24,437 nucleotides of DNA. It comes from CADEFX01 sp050260355. Lineage in GTDB: Bacteria > Pseudomonadota > Alphaproteobacteria > Rhizobiales > Hyphomicrobiaceae. The notes under the pieces were generated by a model. The model was not told where the DNA came from and did not search any database. It saw only the letters and a list, made by a program, of their open reading frames with translations. This document shows positions 13,902 through 22,906 of the stretch, piece by piece (position 1 is the first letter of the stretch; each line of letters begins with the position of its first letter). The translations under genes were made by a program, and so were the position numbers. The stretch spans positions 1 to 24,437 of the forward strand of contig JBLNBZ010000056.1 of assembly GCA_050260355.1 (NCBI GenBank), read 5' to 3'.

Positions 13902-15398
13902 ATGGCGCAGGCAGGGCAGAAAGGCGATCGCTACGACGTGATCGTCGTTGGCGCAGGCAACGCGGCGTTTGCCGCCGCACTCTCTGCGCGCGACAACGGT
14001 GCCCAGTCCGTTGCCGTGCTGGAAAAGGCCGACAAGGCCGCACGCGGCGGCAACACGCGCTTCTCTGGCGGCCTGTTCCGCTTCGCCTACGACAGCGTCG
14101 ACCAGATCCTGGCCGTCTGTCCCGAGGCGAAGAACCTCGACGGCTTCATGGAGGGGATCGAGCCCTATCCGGCCGCAGCCTTTCGCGCCGACCTCGACCG
14201 CATGACCGGCGGCCGCTCCGACAAGGAGCTGTCCGAGGTGCTGATCGCCAACTCCTACGATACCGTCGCCTGGATGGTGAAGCTCGGCCATCACCTCGAG
14301 CCCGCGGTGTCGCTCGGCGGCGTCGTCGTCGATGGCAAGATCAAGTGGCCCAAGGGCGCCGTCATCCGCACTGTGCACGAGGGCGTCGGACTGTCCGAGA
14401 GCTGGTTCAGGATTGCCGAGCAGCACAAGGTCGAGATCCTTTACGAGCACGGCGCCACCGCGCTCATTCAGGACGACAACGGCCGCGTCATCGGTGTCAG
14501 GGTCAAGACCCCGCACGGCATCAAGGAGCTGATGGCTGGCGGCGTCGTGCTCGCATGCGGCGGCTTCGAGGCGAATTCGGCCATGCGCGGCCAGTATCTC
14601 GGCAAGCCTTGGGATCACGCCAAGGTGCGCGGCACGCGCCACAATCAGGGCGACGGCATTCGCATGGCAGTCGAAGCCGGCGCACTCCCCGTCGGCCAGT
14701 ACACCGGCTGCCACGCCACGCCGATCAGCGCCGACGCGCCCGAGTACGGCATCATCGAGCTGACCGACAAGACCAACCGCCTGTCCTATCCCTACGGGGT
14801 GATGATCAACCGCGACGGCGTGCGCTTTATCGACGAGGCGCCCGACTTCCAGTTCTTCACCTACGCCAAATACGGCGGCGTCATCCTCAACCAACCCGGC
14901 GGCGTCGCCTACCAGATCTTCGATCAGAAGGTCGTGCACCTGCTGGAGAAGCGATACAACACGTCCGTGCCGATCACGGCCGACAGCCTCGATGCGCTCA
15001 TCGACAAGTTGCCCGTCAACCGCGACATCGCGAAGCAAACCCTGCGCGACTACAACGCCGCCGCCGGCCACGGCTCCTTCAACCCGGGCATTCTCGACAA
15101 CATGCACACGAAGGGGCTGCAGCCACCCAAGAGCAACTGGGCCAACAAGCTCGATAAGCCGCCATTCGTCTGCTACCCGTGCACGGGCGGCATCACCTTC
15201 TCGTTCGGCGGGCTCAAGATCGATACCGAGGGCCGCGTGCTCGACACCGGCTGGCGCCCGATCCCGGGTCTCTACTGCGCCGGCGAGATGGTGGGCAACC
15301 TGTTCCACGACAACTATCCGGGCGGCTCTGGTCTGCCCTCGGGCGCCGTCTTCGGCCGCATCGCCGGCCGCAGCGCCGCCCGGCGGATCAATACGTGA
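13902..15398 (+). CDS. FAD-dependent dehydrogenase, TcuA-like (tricarballylate dehydrogenase / fumarate reductase flavoprotein family)
   Basis: A 498-residue flavoprotein. The N-terminus has the Rossmann dinucleotide motif YDVIVVGAGNAAFAAALSA (GAGNAA at 17-22) with E41 for the ribose, then RGGNTRFSGG (48-57), as in TcuA-type enzymes. A second FAD segment lies near the C-terminus (GLYCAGEMVG, then NYPGGSGLPSGAVFGR). The capping domain between them should bind a carboxylic acid substrate. TcuA oxidises tricarballylate to aconitate; many homologues act on other unknown carboxylates, so the name is a family label. GGAGGA (13888-13893) precedes the ATG by 8 bases. No TcuB partner or TcuC transporter is adjacent, which argues against a simple tricarballylate locus. 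It is divergent from the FCD regulator. Confidence 0.85.
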   Translation: MAQAGQKGDRYDVIVVGAGNAAFAAALSARDNGAQSVAVLEKADKAARGGNTRFSGGLFRFAYDSVDQILAVCPEAKNLDGFMEGIEPYPAAAFRADLDRMTGGRSDKELSEVLIANSYDTVAWMVKLGHHLEPAVSLGGVVVDGKIKWPKGAVIRTVHEGVGLSESWFRIAEQHKVEILYEHGATALIQDDNGRVIGVRVKTPHGIKELMAGGVVLACGGFEANSAMRGQYLGKPWDHAKVRGTRHNQGDGIRMAVEAGALPVGQYTGCHATPISADAPEYGIIELTDKTNRLSYPYGVMINRDGVRFIDEAPDFQFFTYAKYGGVILNQPGGVAYQIFDQKVVHLLEKRYNTSVPITADSLDALIDKLPVNRDIAKQTLRDYNAAAGHGSFNPGILDNMHTKGLQPPKSNWANKLDKPPFVCYPCTGGITFSFGGLKIDTEGRVLDTGWRPIPGLYCAGEMVGNLFHDNYPGGSGLPSGAVFGRIAGRSAARRINT

Positions 15399-15409
15399 GC
15401 TTGCCATAC

Positions 15410-15439
15410 GCCCCCTCTCCGCTCGAGTGGGGAGGGGGC
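15410..15439. repeat. Inverted repeat GCCCCCTCTCC/GGGGAGGGGGC
   Basis: GCCCCCTCTCC (15410-15420) pairs with GGGGAGGGGGC (15429-15439), 10 of 11 positions matching, around an 8-base loop containing CTCGAG. It lies 12 bases past the TcuA-like stop in the gap before the convergent toxin gene. It could help end transcription, but no T-tract follows. It resembles the inverted repeat at 12152-12174. Confidence 0.55.
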
Positions 15440-15483
15440 ACCGATAGTGGTTGTGCTTGCTGGCGAAGCAAGACCTCGAAGGC

Positions 15484-15906
15484 CTATCGCGGTGATTGCG
15501 AAGATCGTCGTCGCGTCAATCGTTTCTTGAACCAATCAGCGATATCGGCGAAGCGAAGTTCACCGCGCGCAACCGCGACGGCAAGCTCCTCGAGCGCCCA
15601 ATTCAAGTCTTCGTTCGCATGTGAGGGCGTAAGCCGATATCCGCTTCTCTTTATCAAGAGGTCGGTGAGGAGGATGGCTGTACGCTTGTTACCGTCAACA
15701 AAACCGTGATTATTTGCTATCGCCTCGAAGAGCGCAGCGGCTTTTGAGGCGATCGATCGGAAATAGCCGGAGTACGGCCTATTTATTGCCGCATGAACTC
15801 GCCCAGCGTCTAGGACACCGGGTCTCCCACCATATTGTAACGCCAGATCGTGCGCTCTACGCGCGTCGGCCATCGTGACGCGATAGTGCCGCTTACCGCT
15901 TGGCAA
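15484..15906 (-). CDS. Doc/Fic-type toxin (death-on-curing family)
   Basis: A 140-residue Fic-fold protein of the Doc branch. The active-site loop is H67-G-F-V-D71-G-N73-K74-R75-T-A; NKRT (rather than the GNGR of AMPylating Fic proteins) is the Doc hallmark. Doc of phage P1 phosphorylates elongation factor EF-Tu. The usual HPF is HGF here. The start is probably the TTG at 15906, which lies inside the end of the upstream partner gene (14-base overlap). The first ATG, at 15873, would remove the opening strand HYRVT that precedes the first helix. Base composition is visibly less GC-rich than in the flanking genes, suggesting transfer. Confidence 0.88.
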   Translation of the reverse strand: MPSGKRHYRVTMADARRAHDLALQYGGRPGVLDAGRVHAAINRPYSGYFRSIASKAAALFEAIANNHGFVDGNKRTAILLTDLLIKRSGYRLTPSHANEDLNWALEELAVAVARGELRFADIADWFKKRLTRRRSSQSPR

Positions 15907-16090
15907 GTCGCTTCATTGCCTGGGAAAAGCGCTTTGAAGACTCAAGGAGCTCTTCGGCGGAGCTTTTACGCTTGATATCCATACGATGCGCCTTCTTGTA
16001 GGCTTGGATATCCTTGAACTTGCCTTCCTTGTCGCGGACCGCGTAGAGCTTGGAGCCCTTCGCACTACGGTGTGTGGTTCTCTTGCTCAT
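15893..16090 (-). CDS. Probable antitoxin partner of the Doc toxin, not Phd-like
   Basis: A 65-residue, strongly basic protein (about 20 Lys/Arg) opening MSKRTTHRSAKGSKLYAVRD and continuing KEGKFKDIQAYKKAH; the C-terminal third (EELLESSKRFSQAMKRLAKR) should be helical. It does not look like the Phd/YefM antitoxin normally paired with Doc. Antitoxin function is inferred from its position directly upstream, its 14-base overlap with the toxin and its size. The ATG at 16090 has GAGG at 5 bases. A GGAA/TTCC inverted repeat lies about 40 bases upstream and might serve autoregulation. Confidence 0.65.
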   Translation of the reverse strand: MSKRTTHRSAKGSKLYAVRDKEGKFKDIQAYKKAHRMDIKRKSSAEELLESSKRFSQAMKRLAKR

Positions 16091-16297
16091 AATTACCTCA
16101 GCTTCAACCAGAGAAGTCTAGCACGGAAAGATTCCCGCAATCATCCCCTCTGCCGCCGGAGCTTGGGAGCGCTGCAGGGAAAGCGACTGCGAGTTGCGGC
16201 GCCCTTGGGCCGTCGGCGGCTGCCCGCCTTATGCAAGGGGGCCTCCGCCTGCTCCGGGCCGGCCACCCGCTGTCCCCATCCCCAACCAACGTCCCCG

Positions 16298-16340
16298 TTG
16301 CCCCGTCCTGCTCAGTGTTCATAATGGGCGTCAAACGCCC
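16298..16340 (+). promoter_or_regulatory. Predicted acs promoter and leader hairpin
   Basis: TTGCCC (16298-16303), 16-base spacer, CATAAT (16320-16325) gives a plausible sigma70 promoter. Transcription would start near 16332, inside the hairpin GGGCGT-CAA-ACGCCC (16326-16340). The palindrome may be an operator overlapping the start site. Upstream, 16091-16290 shows no other clear signal. Confidence 0.45.
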
Positions 16341-16359
16341 AACACTCGGGAGGATGTGA

Positions 16360-18309
<1,950 letters not shown>

Positions 18310-18432
18310 CATTGCGCCCCTTGCCGTCGTGCTCTCTTGCGCGACGTGGCATTGGGTGCCGACGCATTTCGACTATCCGGACCCTGTCATTGCGGGGCCG
18401 ACCGCCGCTGCCCGTCCGGGTTGTTACTCTTT

Positions 18433-18450
18433 CGGAGGGGACTCCCTCCG
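18433..18450. repeat. Hairpin downstream of acs
   Basis: CGGAGGG (18433-18439) pairs with CCCTCCG (18444-18450) around GACT, in the 243-base gap between acs and the SxtJ-family gene. No T-run follows, so it is at most a weak terminator; it could separate acs from the carbamoyltransferase cassette. Confidence 0.4.
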
Positions 18451-18552
18451 TTCGGAGATCGGCAGTTTGAGGCACTGGCTCCCGACCTCCCGCAGTGCCA
18501 AGTCTAGCATTGGTGCGTTCTTCGGCGCGGCTGGCGGCTGTTGGAACGACGG

Positions 18553-18972
18553 ATGTCAGCGAACTTTCACGAAAGCTATGGGCGGGGCGATATCGCGCCG
18601 CCCTCGGAGCGAGCGACAGGATTCGCCTTCGCGTTCGCCGCTGTTGTCGTGGCGGTTCTCTGGCGCGAGAGCGAACTGGTGCGGTGGATAGCACTTTCGC
18701 TTGCCGTGGTGCTCGCCCTCTTCGCGTTGCTCGCGCCGACGATGCTCAGGCCATTGAGCATCGTGTGGTTCCGAATCGGGCTGCTGCTTCATCGGATCGT
18801 GAACCCGATCGTGATGTTTGCAATTTTCGCCTTCGTCTTTGTACCTGCGGGCTACCTCATGCGTATTTGGCATGATCCGCTCAGGTCGCGGCGGGCCCGA
18901 TCGGGGTCGAGCTACTGGACGAAACCCGATGCTGAGACTCGGGCCCAAAGATCGATGCTGAACCAGTTCTGA
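18553..18972 (+). CDS. SxtJ-family membrane protein
   Basis: A 139-residue inner-membrane protein with three or four hydrophobic segments (about 22-36, 44-66 and 82-102). It has the SxtJ hallmarks: an N-terminal soluble stretch, RPLSIVWFRIGLLLHRIVNPIVMFAIFAFVFVP in two blocks, then MRIWHDPLR, a SYW motif and a C-terminal LNQF. SxtJ is known from saxitoxin gene clusters, next to the carbamoyltransferase SxtI and the small protein SxtK, but has no proven activity. The ATG at 18553 is preferred over the TTG at 18541. It opens a four-gene plus-strand row with the DUF5989, carbamoyltransferase and SGNH genes. Confidence 0.85.
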   Translation: MSANFHESYGRGDIAPPSERATGFAFAFAAVVVAVLWRESELVRWIALSLAVVLALFALLAPTMLRPLSIVWFRIGLLLHRIVNPIVMFAIFAFVFVPAGYLMRIWHDPLRSRRARSGSSYWTKPDAETRAQRSMLNQF

Positions 18973-19022
18973 GACGATCCGGAGCCGCATTTGCGGCCGA
19001 ATGAGATCGAAAGGATTGCCCG

Positions 19023-19175
19023 ATGCTCGCGCTGGCGAAAGAGTTCTACGCCTACTTTGGCGCCCGCAAGAAGTGGTGGCTGCTGCCCATCATTCTCGTG
19101 CTGGTCATCTTCGGCGGCATCCTGATTCTGGCGCAAGGCTCGGCGGTAGCGCCGTTCATTTACGCGGTGTTCTGA
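19023..19175 (+). CDS. DUF5989 / SxtK-like membrane microprotein
   Basis: A 50-residue protein, short enough to be skipped by many gene callers. It starts MLALAKEFYAYFGARKKWWLLP, an amphipathic helix with a basic RKKWW edge, then has one membrane span (about 20-37) and ends GSAVAPFIYAVF. This is the DUF5989 pattern that recurs next to SxtJ and SxtI-type genes. The ATG is supported by AAAGGA (19010-19015) at 7 bases. It lies 50 bases after the SxtJ-family stop and 18 bases before the carbamoyltransferase ATG. A role as a membrane tether or partner of the carbamoyltransferase is inference. Confidence 0.85.
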   Translation: MLALAKEFYAYFGARKKWWLLPIILVLVIFGGILILAQGSAVAPFIYAVF

Positions 19176-19193
19176 ACGAAAGCCAATCCTCGG

Positions 19194-21029
19194 ATGCGTT
19201 TGCTGGGCCTGTCAGCATTCTATCATGACAGTGCCGCCGCCCTCGTGGAAGACGGCCACATCATCGCTGCGGCCCAGGAGGAGCGCTTCACTCGCAAGAA
19301 GCATGACCCGGGATTCCCGCATCATGCCGTCAAGTACTGCCTGCAGGCGGGCAGCGTCACTCTGGATGAGGTCGATCACGTCGTCTTCTTCGAAAAGCCT
19401 TTGGTCAAGTTCGAGCGGCTGATCGAAACCTATTTGGCTAACGCACCGCGAGGCTTTGCATCTTTCCGAATGGCAATTCCGGCGTGGATGAAGGAGAAGC
19501 TGTTTCAAAGGCAGAACCTGGAGAAGTTCCTCCGCGCCGTCGCGCCTTGCTCCGGCATCGAGGGCAAGCTGCTGTTCGCCGAGCACCACCAGAGCCATGC
19601 GGCTTCCGCCTTCTATCCCTCGCCGTTCGAGGAGGCGGTCGTGTTGACGATGGATGGCGTCGGCGAGTGGACGACGACATCGGTATCGATCGGGCGCGGC
19701 AATTCACTGGAGCCGGTCCGCGAGATCCGTTGGCCGCACAGCCTCGGGCTGCTCTACTCGGCCTTCACGTACTACACCGGCTTCAAGGTCAACTCGGGCG
19801 AGTACAAGGTGATGGGACTGGCGCCGTACGGCGAGCCCAAGTACGCCGACCTCATCTTGGACAAGATCGTTGACCTGAGGGACGACGGCTCGTTCTGGCT
19901 CGATCAAAGCTACTTCAACTATGCAACGGGCCTGACAATGACGTCGCGGAAGTTTCACGATCTCTTTGGCGGCCCGCCGCGCGACCCGGAGGTGTGGCTG
20001 ACCCAGCGGGAAATGGATCTCGCCTCCTCGGTGCAAAAGGTCACCGAGGAGGTCATGCTGCGCATAACGCGCAATCTGGCGACGACCTATGACATCGACA
20101 ACTTGTGCCTCGCTGGTGGCGTCGCTCTCAATTGCGTCGGCAACGGGCGCGTGCTGCGCGATGGTCGTTTCAAGCGAATCTGGGTGCAGCCGGCGGCCGG
20201 TGACGCCGGCGGTTCGGTAGGTGCGGCGCTCGCCGCCTACCACGAGCACCTCGGGCGGCCTCGCCATCTCAACGGCGAGCGCGACGGCATGCGCGGCGCG
20301 TTTCTGGGGCCCGAGTTCTCCCAATCCGAGATCGAGTCACGCCTCAGCTCTGCCAAGGCAAAGTTTTCGGTCGTCGGTGACAGCGAGCTCCTTGAAAGCA
20401 CGTGTGAGGCTTTGGAGCGCGGCGACGCCGTCGGCTGGTTTCAGGGCCGGATGGAATTCGGTCCGCGCGCGCTCGGGGCACGATCGATATTGGGTGATCC
20501 CCGCAATCCATCGATGCAAAAGACTTTGAACCTCAAGATCAAATACCGCGAAAGCTTCAGGCCGTTCGCGCCCTCTGTGCTGCGCGAGGACGTCGCTGAC
20601 TACTTCGAGCTGGAGACCGATAGCCCCTACATGCTTCTGGTCGCCGATGTCTGCAAGAAGCGTCGCCTCGAGATGCTAGACGCACAACGAGGGCTCTTCG
20701 GCATCGACAAGCTCAACGTTGCCCGTTCCGACATACCGGCTGTAACGCACGTCGACTATTCGGCCCGCGTCCAGACGGTGCATGCGGAGACCAACCCCCG
20801 CTATCATGCGTTGCTCTCCGCATTCAAGCAGCGCACCGGATGTGCGGTGCTGGTCAACACGAGCTTCAACGTGCGCGGGGAGCCCATCGTCTGCACGCCG
20901 GAGGATGCCTTCCGTTGCTTCATGGGCACGGAGATGGAGACGCTCGTCATCGGCAACTGCATCCTGCACAAGGAGAGCCAGGATCCAGCGCTCCGGCACA
21001 GCTACAAAGACAAATTCGAGCTCGACTGA
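19194..21029 (+). CDS. O-carbamoyltransferase (NodU/CmcH/TobZ/SxtI family)
   Basis: Transfers a carbamoyl group from carbamoyl phosphate, through a carbamoyl-adenylate made with ATP, to a hydroxyl of an unknown acceptor. The 611-residue protein has the Kae1-like N-domain (1 to about 350), with metal ligands H131 and H135 in EHHQSHAASAF, D154 in LTMDGVGEW and D337 in PAAGDAGGS, at the same spacings as in TobZ (114, 118, 137, 338). The C-terminal domain from about 395 has FGPRALGARSIL (422-433), RESFRPFAPSV and NTSFNVRGEPIVCTPEDA. All key residues are intact. The start MRLLGLSAFYHDSAAALVED is canonical. The stop overlaps an ATG of the next frame (TGATG). With the SxtJ and DUF5989 genes upstream it matches the sxtI-sxtJ-sxtK neighbourhood, in a different order. 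Confidence 0.93.
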   Translation: MRLLGLSAFYHDSAAALVEDGHIIAAAQEERFTRKKHDPGFPHHAVKYCLQAGSVTLDEVDHVVFFEKPLVKFERLIETYLANAPRGFASFRMAIPAWMKEKLFQRQNLEKFLRAVAPCSGIEGKLLFAEHHQSHAASAFYPSPFEEAVVLTMDGVGEWTTTSVSIGRGNSLEPVREIRWPHSLGLLYSAFTYYTGFKVNSGEYKVMGLAPYGEPKYADLILDKIVDLRDDGSFWLDQSYFNYATGLTMTSRKFHDLFGGPPRDPEVWLTQREMDLASSVQKVTEEVMLRITRNLATTYDIDNLCLAGGVALNCVGNGRVLRDGRFKRIWVQPAAGDAGGSVGAALAAYHEHLGRPRHLNGERDGMRGAFLGPEFSQSEIESRLSSAKAKFSVVGDSELLESTCEALERGDAVGWFQGRMEFGPRALGARSILGDPRNPSMQKTLNLKIKYRESFRPFAPSVLREDVADYFELETDSPYMLLVADVCKKRRLEMLDAQRGLFGIDKLNVARSDIPAVTHVDYSARVQTVHAETNPRYHALLSAFKQRTGCAVLVNTSFNVRGEPIVCTPEDAFRCFMGTEMETLVIGNCILHKESQDPALRHSYKDKFELD

Positions 21030-21049
21030 TGGCACGTTGGGGAGCACTT

Positions 21050-22138
21050 ATGCGACCCAATCCTCTCAACGCCCGAGCTGTGCTCAGGGGGATCGTCTAC
21101 GTCCTGTTCCTGGTAACCTCCGTAATAGCCGGCGTTGAGATCCTGCTGCGACTGTTCTTCGGCAACCCGACGCAGTTCGACGCGCACCGCTACCTGTTCG
21201 CCTCGGAGGGCGCCTTTCGGGTGATCGGTCCAAAGCTGTGGACCTACGCACCTAGCCGCGAGCTTCGCTTGCTGGCCGTCTACCAGTTTCCGGGAGCACG
21301 TCTCATCCCGACGGCCGCCCCCCACATCGAGTACGACTGCCTGTACCGAACCAACAATCTCGGCCTGGTCGAGGGAAGGAACTTCCGTGCAGGCGACAAG
21401 GCCGTCGTCGTTTTCGGCGACAGCTATACCGAAGGTCAAGGAGGCTGCCCCTGGTTTTATCGGCTCGAGGAGCGGTTCCCGGACACCCCGTTGCTCAACG
21501 GTGGACTTCAGGGGTTGGGACCGCTGAGCTGGCAGTTGATGGCCGAGCATTTGGCCGAAACGGGAATAGAAATTGAGAGGATTGTTGTCGTCGCGATCTC
21601 AAATGACTTCAAACGCTATCCCTGGGCATGGCCGGATGGCGCGCTCGACTGCATGAACAATTGGCGTTGCAGGCCGGATGAGTACTGGCAGCCGCTGCGC
21701 CCGAACGAGGACGCAGCGTCCGTCTTGTCGAGGACGGATGCCCGCGCGGCGGCACGCTATGGCGCCCACGCCTGGTCGTGGAAATTGCACCAGCTCCTGC
21801 AGCTGAGCTCCTACGGCTATGCGATCGGCTCGGCCATGTTGGGGACTGGCGCCCGCGCCGAAATTGGGCCGCAGGAGATCGAGGCGATAAAGGCGCTTCA
21901 GAAGTATGACAAGGACGTGCACGTCATACTCGTCTCGATGCGTGATGAGGCGGCATTCGGCAGAAAGAACCCGGACTCGCTCCTGGTCGAGACGATGCTG
22001 GCGCAGGCCTCGATCCCCTACCGTTGGTGCACGCTCGCGCGTAGGGATTTCTTGCCGCTGGACGCCCATCCCAATGCAAAGGGCTACGCGCGCTTGGCAG
22101 AGTGCGTCGAGGCAGATCTGCACGAGATGGGGTACTGA
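21050..22138 (+). CDS. Membrane-anchored SGNH/GDSL-like protein
   Basis: A 362-residue protein with an N-terminal signal anchor (about 12-37, VLRGIVYVLFLVTSVIAG) and a periplasmic SGNH domain. The nucleophile block is GDSYTEG with S125; the C-terminal block is D338-A-H340 in LDAHPNAKGYARLAE; intermediate blocks are likely at G152 (NGGLQGLG) and N185 (ISNDF). SGNH proteins in surface-polymer loci often act as esterases or acyltransferases. Here the partner is a carbamoyltransferase, so its substrate may be the same molecule. The ATG at 21050 has GGGGAG five bases upstream; an alternative ATG at 21029 overlaps the carbamoyltransferase stop. Last gene of the cassette; it converges with the extensin-like gene after only 19 bases. 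Confidence 0.82.
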   Translation: MRPNPLNARAVLRGIVYVLFLVTSVIAGVEILLRLFFGNPTQFDAHRYLFASEGAFRVIGPKLWTYAPSRELRLLAVYQFPGARLIPTAAPHIEYDCLYRTNNLGLVEGRNFRAGDKAVVVFGDSYTEGQGGCPWFYRLEERFPDTPLLNGGLQGLGPLSWQLMAEHLAETGIEIERIVVVAISNDFKRYPWAWPDGALDCMNNWRCRPDEYWQPLRPNEDAASVLSRTDARAAARYGAHAWSWKLHQLLQLSSYGYAIGSAMLGTGARAEIGPQEIEAIKALQKYDKDVHVILVSMRDEAAFGRKNPDSLLVETMLAQASIPYRWCTLARRDFLPLDAHPNAKGYARLAECVEADLHEMGY

Positions 22139-22157
22139 CCCCGTGCCCCTCGACGAT

Positions 22158-22868
22158 TTACTTGCACGCGCGGTACCTGCCGCGGTCGTAGTGGAAATGG
22201 TTGCGGTGCAGGATGTTGTAGTCGGGCCCCACGGCCACGCGGAAGTAGCGGCAGGCGCTCGCATGAATGGCGTGCAAGAAGCGGCCCTCCGGGCTGTCTC
22301 CCGTCCAGTGCCGCGCTACGCTGACCTGGCGGCCATTGGCGAGCGTGAACGCGGCGATATCCAGCGCATTGGCCCTGGCATGCTGGCTGCGCACGTCGGC
22401 CCATATCGGGTTGCCCTTGATGTTGCGGCAGGAGTAGCCGCCGAAATGCTGGATCGCGGTGACCTTCGCGCCGAGCATCGCCTGTGCGCGCGGCTGGACC
22501 TCATGCGCGAGCCACAGGGCCAGACCAGCCGCCAGCTCGCACGTGATCGGATCGGCGTGCAGACGTGCGCCGCCCGCCGCTCTCATGCGCACGCCGTTGC
22601 TCCAGCCGCACCCGTCCTTGCGCGCAACATCTGCGACCGCCGTCGCCTCGATCCACGGCGGCGTCAGCACGCGAGCGCACAGCCGAGCGTCGCGCCCGAC
22701 CTCCGCGAGCCGCCAGTCGAGGAACCAATTGTCCGGCTCCGCAAGATTGAGCGCGGGCAACGGCGACCAGCTCACAGGAATTGCGCCCTCGCGCAGGAGA
22801 AGCACGATCGCCGCAACGACGAGGGCCGCAAGCAGCAGGCAGGCTACCACGATGCGGCGCCCCAGCAT
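22158..22868 (-). CDS. Extensin-like C-terminal domain protein
   Basis: A 236-residue envelope protein with an N-terminal membrane anchor (about 5-26) and an extensin-like_C domain. The domain has the pattern of the MD-type peptidase fold: CRNIKG, then H-A-R-A-N-A-L-D-I-A-A-F around 162-172 (His and Asp ligands) and the final HRNHFHYD (HxH type) near 224-231. This suggests a zinc-dependent, peptidoglycan-directed activity, which is inference. A conserved Cys-rich set (C63, C87, C109, C147, C208) fits periplasmic disulfides. It lies 38 bases downstream of the CorC-like gene on the same strand, where lnt often sits in other proteobacteria. Confidence 0.85.
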   Translation of the reverse strand: MLGRRIVVACLLLAALVVAAIVLLLREGAIPVSWSPLPALNLAEPDNWFLDWRLAEVGRDARLCARVLTPPWIEATAVADVARKDGCGWSNGVRMRAAGGARLHADPITCELAAGLALWLAHEVQPRAQAMLGAKVTAIQHFGGYSCRNIKGNPIWADVRSQHARANALDIAAFTLANGRQVSVARHWTGDSPEGRFLHAIHASACRYFRVAVGPDYNILHRNHFHYDRGRYRACK

Positions 22869-22906
22869 CGCTGAGCTCGGGCGGGCCGGTCGCTTGCGAG
22901 CCGGGC

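Noticed and set aside
13166..15157. 663-codon plus-strand open frame across the regulator and flavoprotein
   Set aside because: It is antisense to gntR and out of frame with the flavoprotein; no recognisable domain.
13866..15407. 513-codon minus-strand open frame
   Set aside because: Complete antisense shadow of the TcuA-like gene, crossing its promoter region as well.
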